Source: Variovorax ginsengisoli
GTDB lineage: Bacteria > Pseudomonadota > Gammaproteobacteria > Burkholderiales > Burkholderiaceae_C
Direction: 5' to 3'
Length of the DNA stretch: 64,000 nucleotides
NCBI RefSeq assembly: GCF_030486595.1
Contig: NZ_JAUJZH010000001.1
Span: 62,001-126,000 of the forward strand
The notes under the pieces were generated by a model, which was not told the DNA's origin, ran no database searches, and worked only from the letters and a program-made list of their open reading frames with translations. Shown here one piece after another: positions 44,559-54,009 of this stretch (the first letter of the stretch is position 1; each line of letters begins with the position of its first letter). A program made the translations under genes and the position numbers.

Positions 44559-45416
44559 ATGACGACGTCCCCGGCCGCCACTGGCGGCGTGCCCCGCGTG
44601 TTTTCGGTGATCCGGGCGCTGGCCGAAGCGCAGGCAGACGGTGCACGCGTGACGCAGGTCGCACGACATGTGGGCCTGACCCAGGCCACCACGCACCGTT
44701 TGCTGCAGTCGCTGATCGGCGAAGGCATGGTCGAACAGGACGAGCGCACCAAGCTCTACCGGTTGAGCATCGATTTCTTCGCGCTGGCCGCGAAGGCCGG
44801 CAATCCCGGCAATTTGCGCGAGTTGTGCCGCCCGGTCCTGCTGCGCCTGTGCGCGAGCCTGGGCGACAGCATCTTCCTGCTGGTGCGCAGCGGCTTCGAA
44901 GCGGTCTGCCTGGACCGGAGCGAAGGCCCCTTTCCGATCCGCTCCTTCACGGGCGATGTCGGTGGCCGCGTGGCCTTGGGCGTGGGCCAGGGGGCGCTGG
45001 CGATCCTCGCGTTCCTGCCGCAGGAAGAACGCGAAGAGGTCATCCGCTTCAATCTGGCACGGGTGCGCGAGTACGGGGTCTACGACGAGGTCTATCTGCG
45101 CACCGAGATCGAACGCGTCCGCCAGGCAGGCTTCGCGGCACGCAACAGCGGGCTGCTGGAAGGCATGGCCGGGGTCGCGGTGCCGATTCTCGATCGCGAA
45201 GGCCGCGCGGTGGCGGCGCTGTCCGTCGGCACCATCGCCGACCGTCTCAACCCAGAGCGCCTGCCGACCGTCGTCGAATTGCTCAAGCGCGAAGCGGCGA
45301 CTATCGGTCCGAAGATCAATCCCTTCGATGCCACGCTGCGGCGGCCCGCACAGAGCCTGGCGAGTTCGCCCGCGCCGCAACGCATCGACGGCACGCAGCC
45401 CGGGGCGACGCCATGA
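44559..45416 (+). CDS. IclR-family transcriptional regulator
   Basis: 285 residues, ATG at 44559 (AGGAAC precedes); an ATG at 44505 would overlap the putative operators. N-terminal winged helix at about 12-75 ('VTQVARHVGLTQATTHRLLQSL'), C-terminal effector domain to about 260. Divergent from the transporter/dehydrogenase operon, and co-translated with the dehydrogenase gene after it (ATGA overlap). It likely controls both in response to the imported compound. Confidence 0.93.
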   Translation: MTTSPAATGGVPRVFSVIRALAEAQADGARVTQVARHVGLTQATTHRLLQSLIGEGMVEQDERTKLYRLSIDFFALAAKAGNPGNLRELCRPVLLRLCASLGDSIFLLVRSGFEAVCLDRSEGPFPIRSFTGDVGGRVALGVGQGALAILAFLPQEEREEVIRFNLARVREYGVYDEVYLRTEIERVRQAGFAARNSGLLEGMAGVAVPILDREGRAVAALSVGTIADRLNPERLPTVVELLKREAATIGPKINPFDATLRRPAQSLASSPAPQRIDGTQPGATP

Positions 45417-46369
45417 CGCCAGTCGTTCCGCGTGTGCTGCTGGTCAAGTCAGGCGGAGAAGCCGCCGTCGCGGAATGGCGGGCGCATCTGCAAGGGTTCG
45501 CGCCGCACATCGCCGTGCACGGGTGGGACGATCCGTCGGTCGCACCGGACAGCGTCGACTACGCACTGGTCTGGCAGCCGGAGCTCGGCCGCCTGGCCGC
45601 CCTGCCGAACCTGCGACTGGTGCTCAGCGCGGGCGCCGGCGTCGACCACATCACCGCCGATCCCGGGTGGCCCCGGCAGGTGCCGCTGATCCGCTCGATA
45701 CCGCCCGAGACGGCGCAGCGAATGGGCGAATACGTCGCCATGGCGGCACTCGCGCTGCTGCGCAACCTGAAGCGCCTGGTGCGGCAACAGGATGCCCGCG
45801 AGTGGACCGCGTTCGAGGTCGAGCGCAGCGCGCCCGACACCTGCGTCGGCATCCTGGGGCTGGGGACCCTGGGCCTGCGATCCGCGCAGATGGTGAGCGC
45901 CCTCGGCTTCCGGACCATCGGCTGGTCGCGCACCGCCAAGGCCCTCGAAGGCGTCCATTGCTACGCCGGCCCCGGCGAACTGGATGCCTTCCTGTCCCGC
46001 TGCGACATCCTGGTTTGCCTGCTTCCCGCCACGGCGCAAACCGAGGGCATCCTGAACGCCGACCTGCTGGCCCGGCTGCCGAAGGGTGCCGGGCTGGTTC
46101 ACGCGGGGCGTGGGTCGCAGCTCGACCTGGACGCGCTGCTCGCGGCACTCGATTCGGCGCAACTGAGCGGGGCCTTCGTCGACGTGTTCGCCGAGGAACC
46201 TCTGCCGAGGGACCATCCGGCCTGGTCGCACCCCGGGATCTTCGTCACTCCGCACGTGGCCGCCACGGTCACGCGGCGCATGCGCGCCAGGTTCTTCGCC
46301 CAGCAGATCGCCGCCTTCGAAAAAGGCGAGCCGGTCCAGGGGCGCTTCGATCCGGTGCGCGGGTATTGA
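45413..46369 (+). CDS. 2-hydroxyacid dehydrogenase, GhrA-like
   Basis: 318 residues. NAD-binding motif 'VGILGLGTLG' at about 145-154, Arg in 'LPKGAGLVHAGRGSQLD', and 'DVFAEEPLPRDHPAWSHPGIFVTPHVAA' with catalytic Glu and His. The layout and lengths match glyoxylate/hydroxypyruvate reductase A. Overlaps the IclR gene by ATGA. It could reduce the 2-oxoacid or glyoxylate released by the amine dehydrogenase. Confidence 0.9.
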   Translation: MTPVVPRVLLVKSGGEAAVAEWRAHLQGFAPHIAVHGWDDPSVAPDSVDYALVWQPELGRLAALPNLRLVLSAGAGVDHITADPGWPRQVPLIRSIPPETAQRMGEYVAMAALALLRNLKRLVRQQDAREWTAFEVERSAPDTCVGILGLGTLGLRSAQMVSALGFRTIGWSRTAKALEGVHCYAGPGELDAFLSRCDILVCLLPATAQTEGILNADLLARLPKGAGLVHAGRGSQLDLDALLAALDSAQLSGAFVDVFAEEPLPRDHPAWSHPGIFVTPHVAATVTRRMRARFFAQQIAAFEKGEPVQGRFDPVRGY

Positions 46370-46377
46370 GCAGGACT

Positions 46378-47289
46378 TCATCCGCCCGCGGGCGCCGTGT
46401 GCGCCTGTGCGACGATCCAGTCGCGGAAGGCCCGCAGCAACGGTGCTTCGGCACGCGACTCCGGATAGACGAGGTAGTACGCGTCGGAGCTCGTCAGGGC
46501 TTCCGGAAACAGCACCACCAGTTCGCCCGCGCCGATCTCCGCCTCGACCAGGAAGCTCGGCAGCAGCGCGGCGCCGAGGCCCGATACGGCGGCCTGCGCG
46601 ATCATCGCGAACTGCTCGAAGCGTGGCCCCCGCAGCGCCGGCACGCCCGCCGTGCCGACCTGCGCGAACCATTCGGCCCACTGGGTGGGTCGCGTGCTCT
46701 GCTGCAGCAGCACGACCGCGCCGAGGTCCGACACCGAACGGATCCCGTGCGCGCGCTGAAAGGCCGGGCTGCAGACCGGGACCGTGCGCTCGTGCATCAG
46801 GTATTCGCAACGAGCCCCGGCCCAATGCGGGGCGCCGAAGTGGATGGCCGCGTCGAAGGGCTGCTGCGAAAAATCGAAGGGCTCGGAGCGGGCGGCGAAA
46901 TTGACCGTCACCTGCGGATGCCGGCCCGTGAAGTCGCCCAGCCGCGGAATCAGCCAACGCGTGCCGAGGGTCGGCAGCACCGCGAGGTTGAGCAGGCCAC
47001 CGCCACCGGACAGCGCCATGGCCTTTTGCGTGGCGCCCGAGAACTGTTGAAGCGCGGCGCGCACGTCCGCCGCGTAGACCCGCCCGACGTCCGTCAGGAC
47101 GACCCGCTGCCGCACCCGATGGAACAGGGCGAGCCCGAGTTGCTGCTCGAGCTGGCGAATCTGCCGCGAGACCGCGCTCTGGGTGAGGTGCAGTTCCTCG
47201 GCCGCGCGCGAGATGCTCGCGTGGCGCGAGGCGGCCTCGAAAGCGAGCAGGTCGGCCATGGGGGGCAGGAAGGTCTTGTGGAACATCAT
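46378..47289 (-). CDS. LysR-family regulator (GcvA-like)
   Basis: 303 residues (two adjacent ATG codons at 47289/47286). Helix-turn-helix 'HASISRAAEELHLTQSAVSRQIRQLEQQLG', with the 'PPMADLLAFEAASRH' opening and '...GRHPQVTVNFAAR' of the GcvA subgroup. Divergent from the ALDH/aminotransferase/ThDP operon, which it probably activates; the 186-bp gap between them should hold the operator. Confidence 0.93.
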   Translation of the reverse strand: MMFHKTFLPPMADLLAFEAASRHASISRAAEELHLTQSAVSRQIRQLEQQLGLALFHRVRQRVVLTDVGRVYAADVRAALQQFSGATQKAMALSGGGGLLNLAVLPTLGTRWLIPRLGDFTGRHPQVTVNFAARSEPFDFSQQPFDAAIHFGAPHWAGARCEYLMHERTVPVCSPAFQRAHGIRSVSDLGAVVLLQQSTRPTQWAEWFAQVGTAGVPALRGPRFEQFAMIAQAAVSGLGAALLPSFLVEAEIGAGELVVLFPEALTSSDAYYLVYPESRAEAPLLRAFRDWIVAQAHTAPAGG

Positions 47290-47475
47290 GAAGTACGGGA
47301 ATGATCATCCCGCCGGCCAACGGGCCTCCGCACTTGGACTACCCGACTGGCCCGGCGAGGAGACGGAAGCCTACTTCATTCTCAACGTTCATCAAGTTCT
47401 TCCGAATTTTTGCTATGCAAACGTTGCGGATTCGCCGACATTGCATCCACCAACCCATTGCCCCGAGAACCCCTC

Positions 47476-49020
47476 ATGCCAGACGCACCTGCCTCCACTG
47501 CCGCCCCCATCGCCGCCCAGGTCGATCAACTGCTGCAACGCCTGGGCGTGCCGAAGTCGGCGTACGCCGATGGCGAACTCGCCGTGCGCTCGCCGATCAG
47601 CGGCGAGACGATCGCCCTGGTGCGACAGACCTCGAGCGAAGAAGCCAAGGCCGCGATCGGCCGCGCCCATGCCGCGCACCTGGCGTGGCGCCTGGTGCCC
47701 GGACCGCGTCGCGGAGAACTGGTGCGACTGCTGGGCGAAGAGCTGCGCGCGGCCAAGGCCGACCTCGGCCTGCTCGTGACCCTCGAGGTCGGCAAGGTGC
47801 CGTCGGAAGGCGCGGGCGAAGTGCAGGAGATGATCGACATCTGCGACTTCGCGGTCGGCCTGTCGCGCCAGCTCTACGGGCTGACGATCGCGACCGAGCG
47901 CCCCGAGCACCGGATGATGGAAACCTGGCATCCGCTGGGCGTGGTCGGCGTGATCTCCGCCTTCAACTTCCCCGTGGCGGTCTGGTCGTGGAATGCGGCG
48001 CTGGCGTTGGTGTGCGGCGATTCGGTGGTCTGGAAGCCCTCCGAAAAGACGCCCCTGACCGCGCTCGCCACGCACGCCATCGCACAGCGCGCGCTCGCCC
48101 GCTTCGGCGATGCGCCCGAGGGCCTGCTCGAGCTGCTGGTCGGGCAGCGCGATATCGGCGAAGTGCTGGTCGACGACCCGCGCGTGCCGGTGCTGTCGGC
48201 CACCGGCTCGACGGCGATGGGACGCCAGGTCGGCCCCCGGCTGGCCGCCCGCTTCGCGCGCGCCATCCTCGAACTCGGCGGCAACAACGCGGCCATCGTC
48301 ACGCCCTCGGCGGACCTCGACCTCGCCTTGCGCGGCATCGCCTTCGCCGCCATGGGCACGGCCGGCCAGCGCTGCACCACGCTGCGCCGGCTCTTCGTGC
48401 ATGACGGCATCTACGACACGCTGGTGCCCAGGCTCGCGAAGGTCTATGGCCAGGTGAAGGTCGGCGACCCGCGCGCCCCCGGAACGCTGGTCGGGCCGCT
48501 GATCGATGGCGCCGCATTCGACGGCATGCAGAAGGCGCTGGCGGAAAGCCGCGCGGCCGGCGCGACCGTCCATGGAGGCGAACGCGTGGCCGGCATCGGC
48601 GGCGATGGCGCGTACTACGTCCGCCCCGCGCTGGTCGAGCTGCCGGCCCACGCCGGCCCGGCCTTGCGCGAGACCTTCGCGCCGATCCTCTACGTCGTGC
48701 GCTACAGCAGCTTCGACCAGGCCATCGAGTGGCACAACGCGGTCGGCGCCGGCCTGTCGTCCTCGATCTTCACGCTCGACATGCGCGAAGCCGAGCGCTT
48801 CATGTCGTGCGCCGGATCCGACTGCGGCATCGCCAACGTCAACATCGGCCCGAGCGGCGCGGAGATCGGTGGCGCCTTCGGAGGCGAGAAGGAAACCGGC
48901 GGCGGCCGCGAAGCCGGCTCCGACGCATGGAAGGCCTACATGCGCCGCGCGACCAACACCATCAACTACTCGACCGCGCTGCCGCTGGCCCAGGGCGTGA
49001 CTTTCGACATCGGGGACTGA
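47476..49020 (+). CDS. Aldehyde dehydrogenase, ALDH7/AmaB (aminoadipate semialdehyde) type
   Basis: 514 residues, ATG at 47476. Catalytic Cys in 'GTAGQRCTTLRR', general base Glu in 'LELGGNNAAIV', 'AFNFPVAVWSWNAALALVCGDSVVWKPSEKTPL', and the C-terminal 'GGEKETGGGREAGSDAWKAYMRRATNTINYS', which is the ALDH7 signature. In bacteria this group includes AmaB, which oxidises alpha-aminoadipate semialdehyde from pipecolate or lysine. The aminotransferase gene starts 2 bp after its stop. Confidence 0.9.
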   Translation: MPDAPASTAAPIAAQVDQLLQRLGVPKSAYADGELAVRSPISGETIALVRQTSSEEAKAAIGRAHAAHLAWRLVPGPRRGELVRLLGEELRAAKADLGLLVTLEVGKVPSEGAGEVQEMIDICDFAVGLSRQLYGLTIATERPEHRMMETWHPLGVVGVISAFNFPVAVWSWNAALALVCGDSVVWKPSEKTPLTALATHAIAQRALARFGDAPEGLLELLVGQRDIGEVLVDDPRVPVLSATGSTAMGRQVGPRLAARFARAILELGGNNAAIVTPSADLDLALRGIAFAAMGTAGQRCTTLRRLFVHDGIYDTLVPRLAKVYGQVKVGDPRAPGTLVGPLIDGAAFDGMQKALAESRAAGATVHGGERVAGIGGDGAYYVRPALVELPAHAGPALRETFAPILYVVRYSSFDQAIEWHNAVGAGLSSSIFTLDMREAERFMSCAGSDCGIANVNIGPSGAEIGGAFGGEKETGGGREAGSDAWKAYMRRATNTINYSTALPLAQGVTFDIGD

Positions 49021-49022
49021 GC

Positions 49023-50270
49023 GTGAGCGCCACCGCCACCCTGGCGCACGAAGCGGCGCCAGCGCCAGCGTTCGCGCCGTCGCAGCGCATTCGCGCCATC
49101 GGCGTCTCCGAGATCCTGCGCATCACCGACCATGCGAATGCGCTGCGCCGCGCCGGCCGTCCGGTGATCGTGCTGGGTGCGGGCGAACCCGACTTCGAGA
49201 CGCCGGAGCACATCCGTGCGGCGGCCACGCGAGCCATCGCGCGCGGCGAGACGCGCTACACCGTGCTCGACGGCAGCAACGAGATGAAGACTGCCGTGCG
49301 CCACAAGTTCCAGCGCGACAACGCGCTGGACTACGCCCTCGACGAGATCAGCGTCAGCGCCGGCGCCAAGCAGGTGATCTTCAATGCGCTGATGGCCAGC
49401 CTGGAACCGGGCGACGAGGTGATCCTCCCGGCGCCCTACTGGACCTCCTATGCCGACATCGTCCGGATTTGCGGCGGTGTGCCGGTGGTGCTGCCCTGCA
49501 GCGAGGCGCGCGGCTTCCGCCTCGATGCCGGACAGCTCGACGCGGCGATCACGCCGCGCACGCGCTGGGTCTTCCTGAATTCGCCCTCCAACCCGAGCGG
49601 CACGGCCTACAGCGCGGCGCAGCTGCGACCTCTCACCGAGGTGCTGCTGCGTCATCCGCAGGTCTGGCTGCTGGCCGACGACATCTACGAACACATCCTC
49701 TATGACGGCCTGGCCTTCGCGACGCCGGCTGCCGTGGAACCCGGGCTGCGCGAGCGCACGCTGACCGTCAATGGCGTCTCCAAGGCCTATGCAATGACCG
49801 GTTGGCGCATCGGCTACGGCGCCGGCCCGCGCGACCTGATCGCGGCCATGGCCGTCGTGCAGAGCCAGTCGACGTCCTGCCCGTCTTCGGTCAGCCAGGC
49901 CGCCGCGATCGAGGCACTGACCGGGTCGCAGGCGCTCATCGGCGCGCGCCGCGCCGATTTCGAGGCCCGCCGCGATGTAGTCGTGGAAGCGCTCAACGCA
50001 ATCCGCGGCCTGCACTGCCGCAGGCCCGAGGGCGCGTTCTACACCTACGCCAGCTGCGCCGGCGTGCTCGGTCGCTCCACCCGTCGCGGCATGCGACTGC
50101 AGACCGACGCCGACTTCTGCCGCTATCTGCTGGAGGACTTCGAGGTCGCGGTCGTGCCGGGCAGCGTGTTCGGGCTGGCGCCGTATTTCCGCATCTCCTA
50201 TGCCACTTCGATGGCGCAGCTGCAGGAGGCCTGCGCGCGCATATCTGCGGCCTGCGCGGCGCTCGAATAA
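49023..50270 (+). CDS. Class I/II aminotransferase
   Basis: 415 residues, GTG start at 49023, 2 bp after the ALDH stop. AspC/AAT subgroup Ibeta features: 'LGAGEPDFETPEHIRAAA', 'ILPAPYWTSYADIV', 'NSPSNPSGTAYS', and the PLP lysine in 'NGVSKAYAMTGWRIGY'. PLP-dependent transamination between an amino acid and a 2-oxoacid. With the ALDH7 enzyme it could process aminoadipate or a related product. Confidence 0.93.
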   Translation: MSATATLAHEAAPAPAFAPSQRIRAIGVSEILRITDHANALRRAGRPVIVLGAGEPDFETPEHIRAAATRAIARGETRYTVLDGSNEMKTAVRHKFQRDNALDYALDEISVSAGAKQVIFNALMASLEPGDEVILPAPYWTSYADIVRICGGVPVVLPCSEARGFRLDAGQLDAAITPRTRWVFLNSPSNPSGTAYSAAQLRPLTEVLLRHPQVWLLADDIYEHILYDGLAFATPAAVEPGLRERTLTVNGVSKAYAMTGWRIGYGAGPRDLIAAMAVVQSQSTSCPSSVSQAAAIEALTGSQALIGARRADFEARRDVVVEALNAIRGLHCRRPEGAFYTYASCAGVLGRSTRRGMRLQTDADFCRYLLEDFEVAVVPGSVFGLAPYFRISYATSMAQLQEACARISAACAALE

Positions 50271-50296
50271 CGGCCTCTCCCCGCTTGGAAACTCCC

Positions 50297-51985
50297 ATGA
50301 CAACCCTCCGCACCGGCGGCCAGATCCTGGTCGACCAACTCGTCGCGCATGGCGTGCAGCAGCTCTTCTGCGTCCCCGGCGAGAGCTTTCTCGCCGTGCT
50401 CGACGCCCTCCACGATGCTTCCATCGCCGTCACCGTCTGCCGCCAGGAGGGTGGCGCGGCGATGATGGCCGAGGCCCAGGGAAAGCTCACCGGCCGCCCC
50501 GGCATCTGCTTCGTCACGCGCGGGCCCGGCGCCACCAACGCCGCCGCCGGGGTGCACATCGCGCACCAGGACTCGACACCGATGCTGCTCTTCGTGGGCC
50601 AGGTGGCGCGCGACGCACTGGGGCGCGAAGCCTTCCAGGAACTCGACTACGGCGCCGTCTTCGGCACCCTGGCCAAGTGGGTCGTCGAGGTCGACGATCC
50701 TGAGCGGCTGCCCGAACTGGTGTCGCGCGCCTTCCACGTCGCCACGTCCGGCCGCCCCGGCCCGGTGGTCATCGCCTTGCCCGAAGACATGCTGACCGAA
50801 GCCACGGATGTCGCCGACGCCCAGCCGTATGCGGTGACCGAAACCCATCCGGGCGCGGGCCAGATGGGCGAGCTGATGCGGCGCCTGGCCGCGGCGGAGC
50901 GTCCCGTCATGGTGCTGGGAGGAAGCCGCTGGTCGGAAGCCGCGACGAAGCAGATCGCGGCCTTCGCCGAGGCCTTTTCGCTTCCGGTGTACTGCTCGTT
51001 CCGCCGCCAGATGCTGTTCAGCGCCGAGCACCCCTGCTATGCCGGCGATCTCGGCCTGGGCGTCAATCCCGCGGTGCTGGCGCGCATCCGCGCGGCCGAC
51101 CTGGTCCTGCTGGTCGGCGGACGCCTGTCCGAAGTGCCGTCGCAGGGCTATGAACTGCTCGATATCCCGACGCCCCGGCAGGCGCTGGTGCACGTGCATG
51201 CCGACGCCGACGAGCTTGGCAAGCTGTACCGTGCGACGCAGGCCATCCACGCCACGCCGCAGGGCTTCGCCGAGGCAGCCGCCACGCTGCACCCCGCTTC
51301 GGCGCCGAGCTGGCAGGCCGCGACCGCCCAGGCGCGCGCGGCATTCCTGGCCTGGAGTGATCCGGCGCCGATCCGCATCCCGGGCCCCTTGCAGATGGGC
51401 GAGGTGATGACCCATCTGCGCGAGGTGCTGCCGGCCGACACGATCTTCTGCAACGGCGCCGGAAACTTCGCCACCTGGGTCCATCGCTTCTGGCCGTTTC
51501 GCACCTTCGCCAGCCAGCTGGCGCCGACCAGCGGCTCGATGGGCTACGGCCTGCCGGCCGGGGTCGGCGCCAAGCGGCTGTGGCCCGAACGCGAGGTGGT
51601 GGTGTTCGCCGGCGACGGCGACTTCCTGATGCATGGCCAGGAGTTCGCGACCGCCGTGCAGTACGGCCTGCCGATCATCGTGGTGCTGCTGGACAACGCC
51701 ATGTACGGCACCATCCGCATGCACCAGGAGAAGCACTACCCGGGCCGCGTCAGCGCCACGCAGTTGAAGAACCCGGACTTCCGGGGCTATGCGCAGGTGT
51801 TCGGCGGCCACGGCGAACGCGTGACGTCCACGGCGGAGTTCGCACCGGCACTCGCGCGCGCACGGGCCAGCGGCAAGCCGGCGATCCTGCATTGCCTGCT
51901 CGACCCGGAAGCGATCACCCCGACCAGCACCTTGGAGGGCATTCGCGCCGCGGCGGCGAGAAACCTCGTGCGAATGGGTGCTTGA
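50297..51985 (+). CDS. Thiamine-diphosphate enzyme of the acetolactate synthase family
   Basis: 562 residues. Three domains: Pyr domain with the catalytic Glu in 'CRQEGGAAMMAEAQGKLTG', central FAD-like domain, and C-terminal ThDP domain with 'GDGDFLMHGQEFATAVQYGLPIIVVLLDNAMYGT' (GDGx~25-NN-type motif, here DN). No regulatory subunit gene follows, so it is a catabolic decarboxylase/lyase rather than IlvB of valine synthesis. It would act on a 2-oxoacid made by the aminotransferase encoded 26 bp upstream. Confidence 0.88.
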   Translation: MTTLRTGGQILVDQLVAHGVQQLFCVPGESFLAVLDALHDASIAVTVCRQEGGAAMMAEAQGKLTGRPGICFVTRGPGATNAAAGVHIAHQDSTPMLLFVGQVARDALGREAFQELDYGAVFGTLAKWVVEVDDPERLPELVSRAFHVATSGRPGPVVIALPEDMLTEATDVADAQPYAVTETHPGAGQMGELMRRLAAAERPVMVLGGSRWSEAATKQIAAFAEAFSLPVYCSFRRQMLFSAEHPCYAGDLGLGVNPAVLARIRAADLVLLVGGRLSEVPSQGYELLDIPTPRQALVHVHADADELGKLYRATQAIHATPQGFAEAAATLHPASAPSWQAATAQARAAFLAWSDPAPIRIPGPLQMGEVMTHLREVLPADTIFCNGAGNFATWVHRFWPFRTFASQLAPTSGSMGYGLPAGVGAKRLWPEREVVVFAGDGDFLMHGQEFATAVQYGLPIIVVLLDNAMYGTIRMHQEKHYPGRVSATQLKNPDFRGYAQVFGGHGERVTSTAEFAPALARARASGKPAILHCLLDPEAITPTSTLEGIRAAAARNLVRMGA

Positions 51986-52031
51986 GTTCAGAGTCTGGAG
52001 TCGCGTATCGATGGCGCCCTCGTTCGCGGCG

Positions 52032-52544
52032 TCATTTGCCGGCCAGGGCGACCACAGAAGCGCTGGCGCGCAGCAAGTCGGCGGCGGCGTCCTTCTCGTC
52101 CGGCGGACGGACCAGCAGGACCGGGACGGGCGCGAGGCGCAGGATGCGTTCCGCCCCGCTGCCCAGCAACAGCCGCTTTGCGCCACGCCGTCCATGCGTT
52201 CCCAGGACGATGAGGTCGGCGCCCCAGTCGCGCGCCTCGGCCGCCACCTGGTCCTGCAGGGAAGAGGGGAAAGTGTCGCGAAAGCGCGTGTCCGCCTCCA
52301 CGCCCGCAGACTTTGCCGTGGCCAGCGCCGCATCGAGAATCCGCTTGGCTTCCGAGCGCATGGTGTTCACCGCATCGCTGGCGTAGGCGGACTCGCTGCC
52401 CATTGCGAGCGCGAACGAAAGCTCGTCGATCACATAGAGGAGCCGAACCTGCCCGTCGGTCAACTTGGCAACGCGGATGGCTTCATCGAGGCCGCACATC
52501 GATGTGGCGCTGCCGTCGACGGGAACGAGGATTCGCTGGTACAT
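52032..52544 (-). CDS. Universal stress protein
   Basis: 170 residues, ATG at 52544. Single Usp fold: 'RILVPVDGSATSMCGLDEAIRVA', ATP loop 'IVLGTHGRRGAKRLLLGSGAERILRLAPVPVLLVR'. Cytoplasmic ATP-binding stress protein. It ends convergently with the ThDP enzyme gene and heads a run of minus-strand genes that includes lipid modification enzymes and a B12-dependent reductase. Confidence 0.93.
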   Translation of the reverse strand: MYQRILVPVDGSATSMCGLDEAIRVAKLTDGQVRLLYVIDELSFALAMGSESAYASDAVNTMRSEAKRILDAALATAKSAGVEADTRFRDTFPSSLQDQVAAEARDWGADLIVLGTHGRRGAKRLLLGSGAERILRLAPVPVLLVRPPDEKDAAADLLRASASVVALAGK

Positions 52545-52635
52545 GGCATCTTCCTTTGCACAGATCAAGGTGCCTTCCAGTATTGCCACCGCGCGCGCGC
52601 CCACCTTGACGCGGCGCAAACAGTCGTGCGCGGGC

Positions 52636-54009
52636 TCAGCGATTCAGTACGCACTTGTCGAACAGGTGCGGGGCGTGGCCCTCGGGGTCGTAGCGCTGCT
52701 TGAGCCGGGCGTACGCGTCCATGTCGTAGGCGCGGTCGAACTCCTCGCGCGTAAAGAAGCTGTCCGAGTAGAGCGACTTGATGCCGCCCAGGCGCAGCAC
52801 TTCCTGCTCGACCAGCCGATTGAAATGGCCGGGCTCGTGGGCTTCGCGGCGCTCGACGACATCCCAGAAGCCGAAGTTGACATACAGCGTGCCTGCCCCG
52901 AGCGGAAACAGAGGAAACACCACGCCTGGGTCGGGGGCACGCATCGGGCAGATCCAGACAGGCAGGATGCCGATCTCGCGCTGCAGGAACTCCAGGAAGT
53001 CGGGCGCCGCGCGCAACGGAATGTCGACGTCCTGGATGACCGATTCGGTGTGCAGCCCGCGCCACCTGGCCAGGCGCCTGGTGATGCCCCAGCGGGCATT
53101 CAGGCGCATGAGCCGCGTGTAGGTCCGAGAGTTCAGGTGCCGGCGGCCAAACAGCTGGCGCATCACCGGGTTCTGCGCGCCAACGTTGCGCGAGCACCAG
53201 AACCAGTCGGTATCCCAGCGCCAGAGATAGTCATGCACGCTCAGGTGGTCCACCGGCATTTCCAGCAGCGACCGGTAGTAGATGCGCCTGAACTCGTAGT
53301 TGCTCAGCCAAGGCGCGGAAGTCTCGAAGCGCGCGACGTTCAGCACCAGCGAACGGGCGCCGAACACCACGCCGTCGACGAAATCGGCGTCGCCCATGCA
53401 GGCCTCGGCCAAGGCCGCGAAGAAGCCCTGGGGGTGGTCGAAGGCGACGTGCTCAACGCGTACGCAGGGCTGCACGGGCAAGGTGCGCAACACCAGCCGC
53501 AACGCGTAGCCGAGCGAGCCGTAGGAGTTGGGAAAGCCGAAGAACAGGTCGCGGCATGCGTTGTCAGGCGTGCAATTCACGATGCGCCCATCCGGCAGCA
53601 GGACGTCGAGTTCCAGCATCGAATGATGCACCAGTCCCTGGCGCATCGAAGTCGCCTCGATGCCCACGCCCGCCACCGCGCCACCCACCGTGATGGTCTT
53701 GAGCTGCGGCACCACGGCCGGCATCATCCCGTGCCGCAGCGTGGCCGCGACCAGGCTCTCATAGGTTGCCATGCCCTCGACCTCGACGGTGTTGCGCGCA
53801 ATGTCGAGGCCGATGACGTGGTCGAAGTCTCGGAGGTCGATCCGGCGGCGCGGGCCCGCTTCGCGGTCGCGGAAGAGGTTGGACGTGCGCTTGGCAAGCG
53901 CAACCTGCGCCGCAGGTCCCGGCTCTCCTGCATTCAGCGCGGCCAGCAGGCGGGTTCTTCGCGCCGCATGGGCCAAGCCCTCAGCGCTCGGGACCATACA
54001 GATGTCCAC
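52636..54009 (-). CDS. FAD-binding oxidoreductase, TmsA/DWF1-like partner of the methyltransferase
   Basis: 457 residues (ATG 54009; ATG 53997 is also possible). A PCMH-type FAD domain at about 57-200 ('ATYESLVAATLRHGMMPAVVPQLKTITVGGAVAGVG'), resembling 24-dehydrocholesterol reductase-like and actinobacterial TmsA/BfaA proteins. The start lies inside the end of the CFA-type methyltransferase gene (29-bp overlap), so they are translated together. In actinobacteria the same pair makes 10-methyl fatty acids: the methyltransferase adds a methylene group to an unsaturated acyl chain and this enzyme reduces it. Function here is by analogy. Confidence 0.82.
   Translation of the reverse strand: MDICMVPSAEGLAHAARRTRLLAALNAGEPGPAAQVALAKRTSNLFRDREAGPRRRIDLRDFDHVIGLDIARNTVEVEGMATYESLVAATLRHGMMPAVVPQLKTITVGGAVAGVGIEATSMRQGLVHHSMLELDVLLPDGRIVNCTPDNACRDLFFGFPNSYGSLGYALRLVLRTLPVQPCVRVEHVAFDHPQGFFAALAEACMGDADFVDGVVFGARSLVLNVARFETSAPWLSNYEFRRIYYRSLLEMPVDHLSVHDYLWRWDTDWFWCSRNVGAQNPVMRQLFGRRHLNSRTYTRLMRLNARWGITRRLARWRGLHTESVIQDVDIPLRAAPDFLEFLQREIGILPVWICPMRAPDPGVVFPLFPLGAGTLYVNFGFWDVVERREAHEPGHFNRLVEQEVLRLGGIKSLYSDSFFTREEFDRAYDMDAYARLKQRYDPEGHAPHLFDKCVLNR

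Noticed and set aside
47297..47311. Near-palindrome GGGAATGATCATCCC between LysR and ALDH genes
   Set aside because: One base breaks the symmetry and it lacks the T-N11-A form of a LysR site; too weak to call.
52555..52568. Possible FNR-like box TTTGCACAGATCAA near the Usp gene
   Set aside because: Only one half-site is good and it is 11 bp from the start codon, too close for an activator site.
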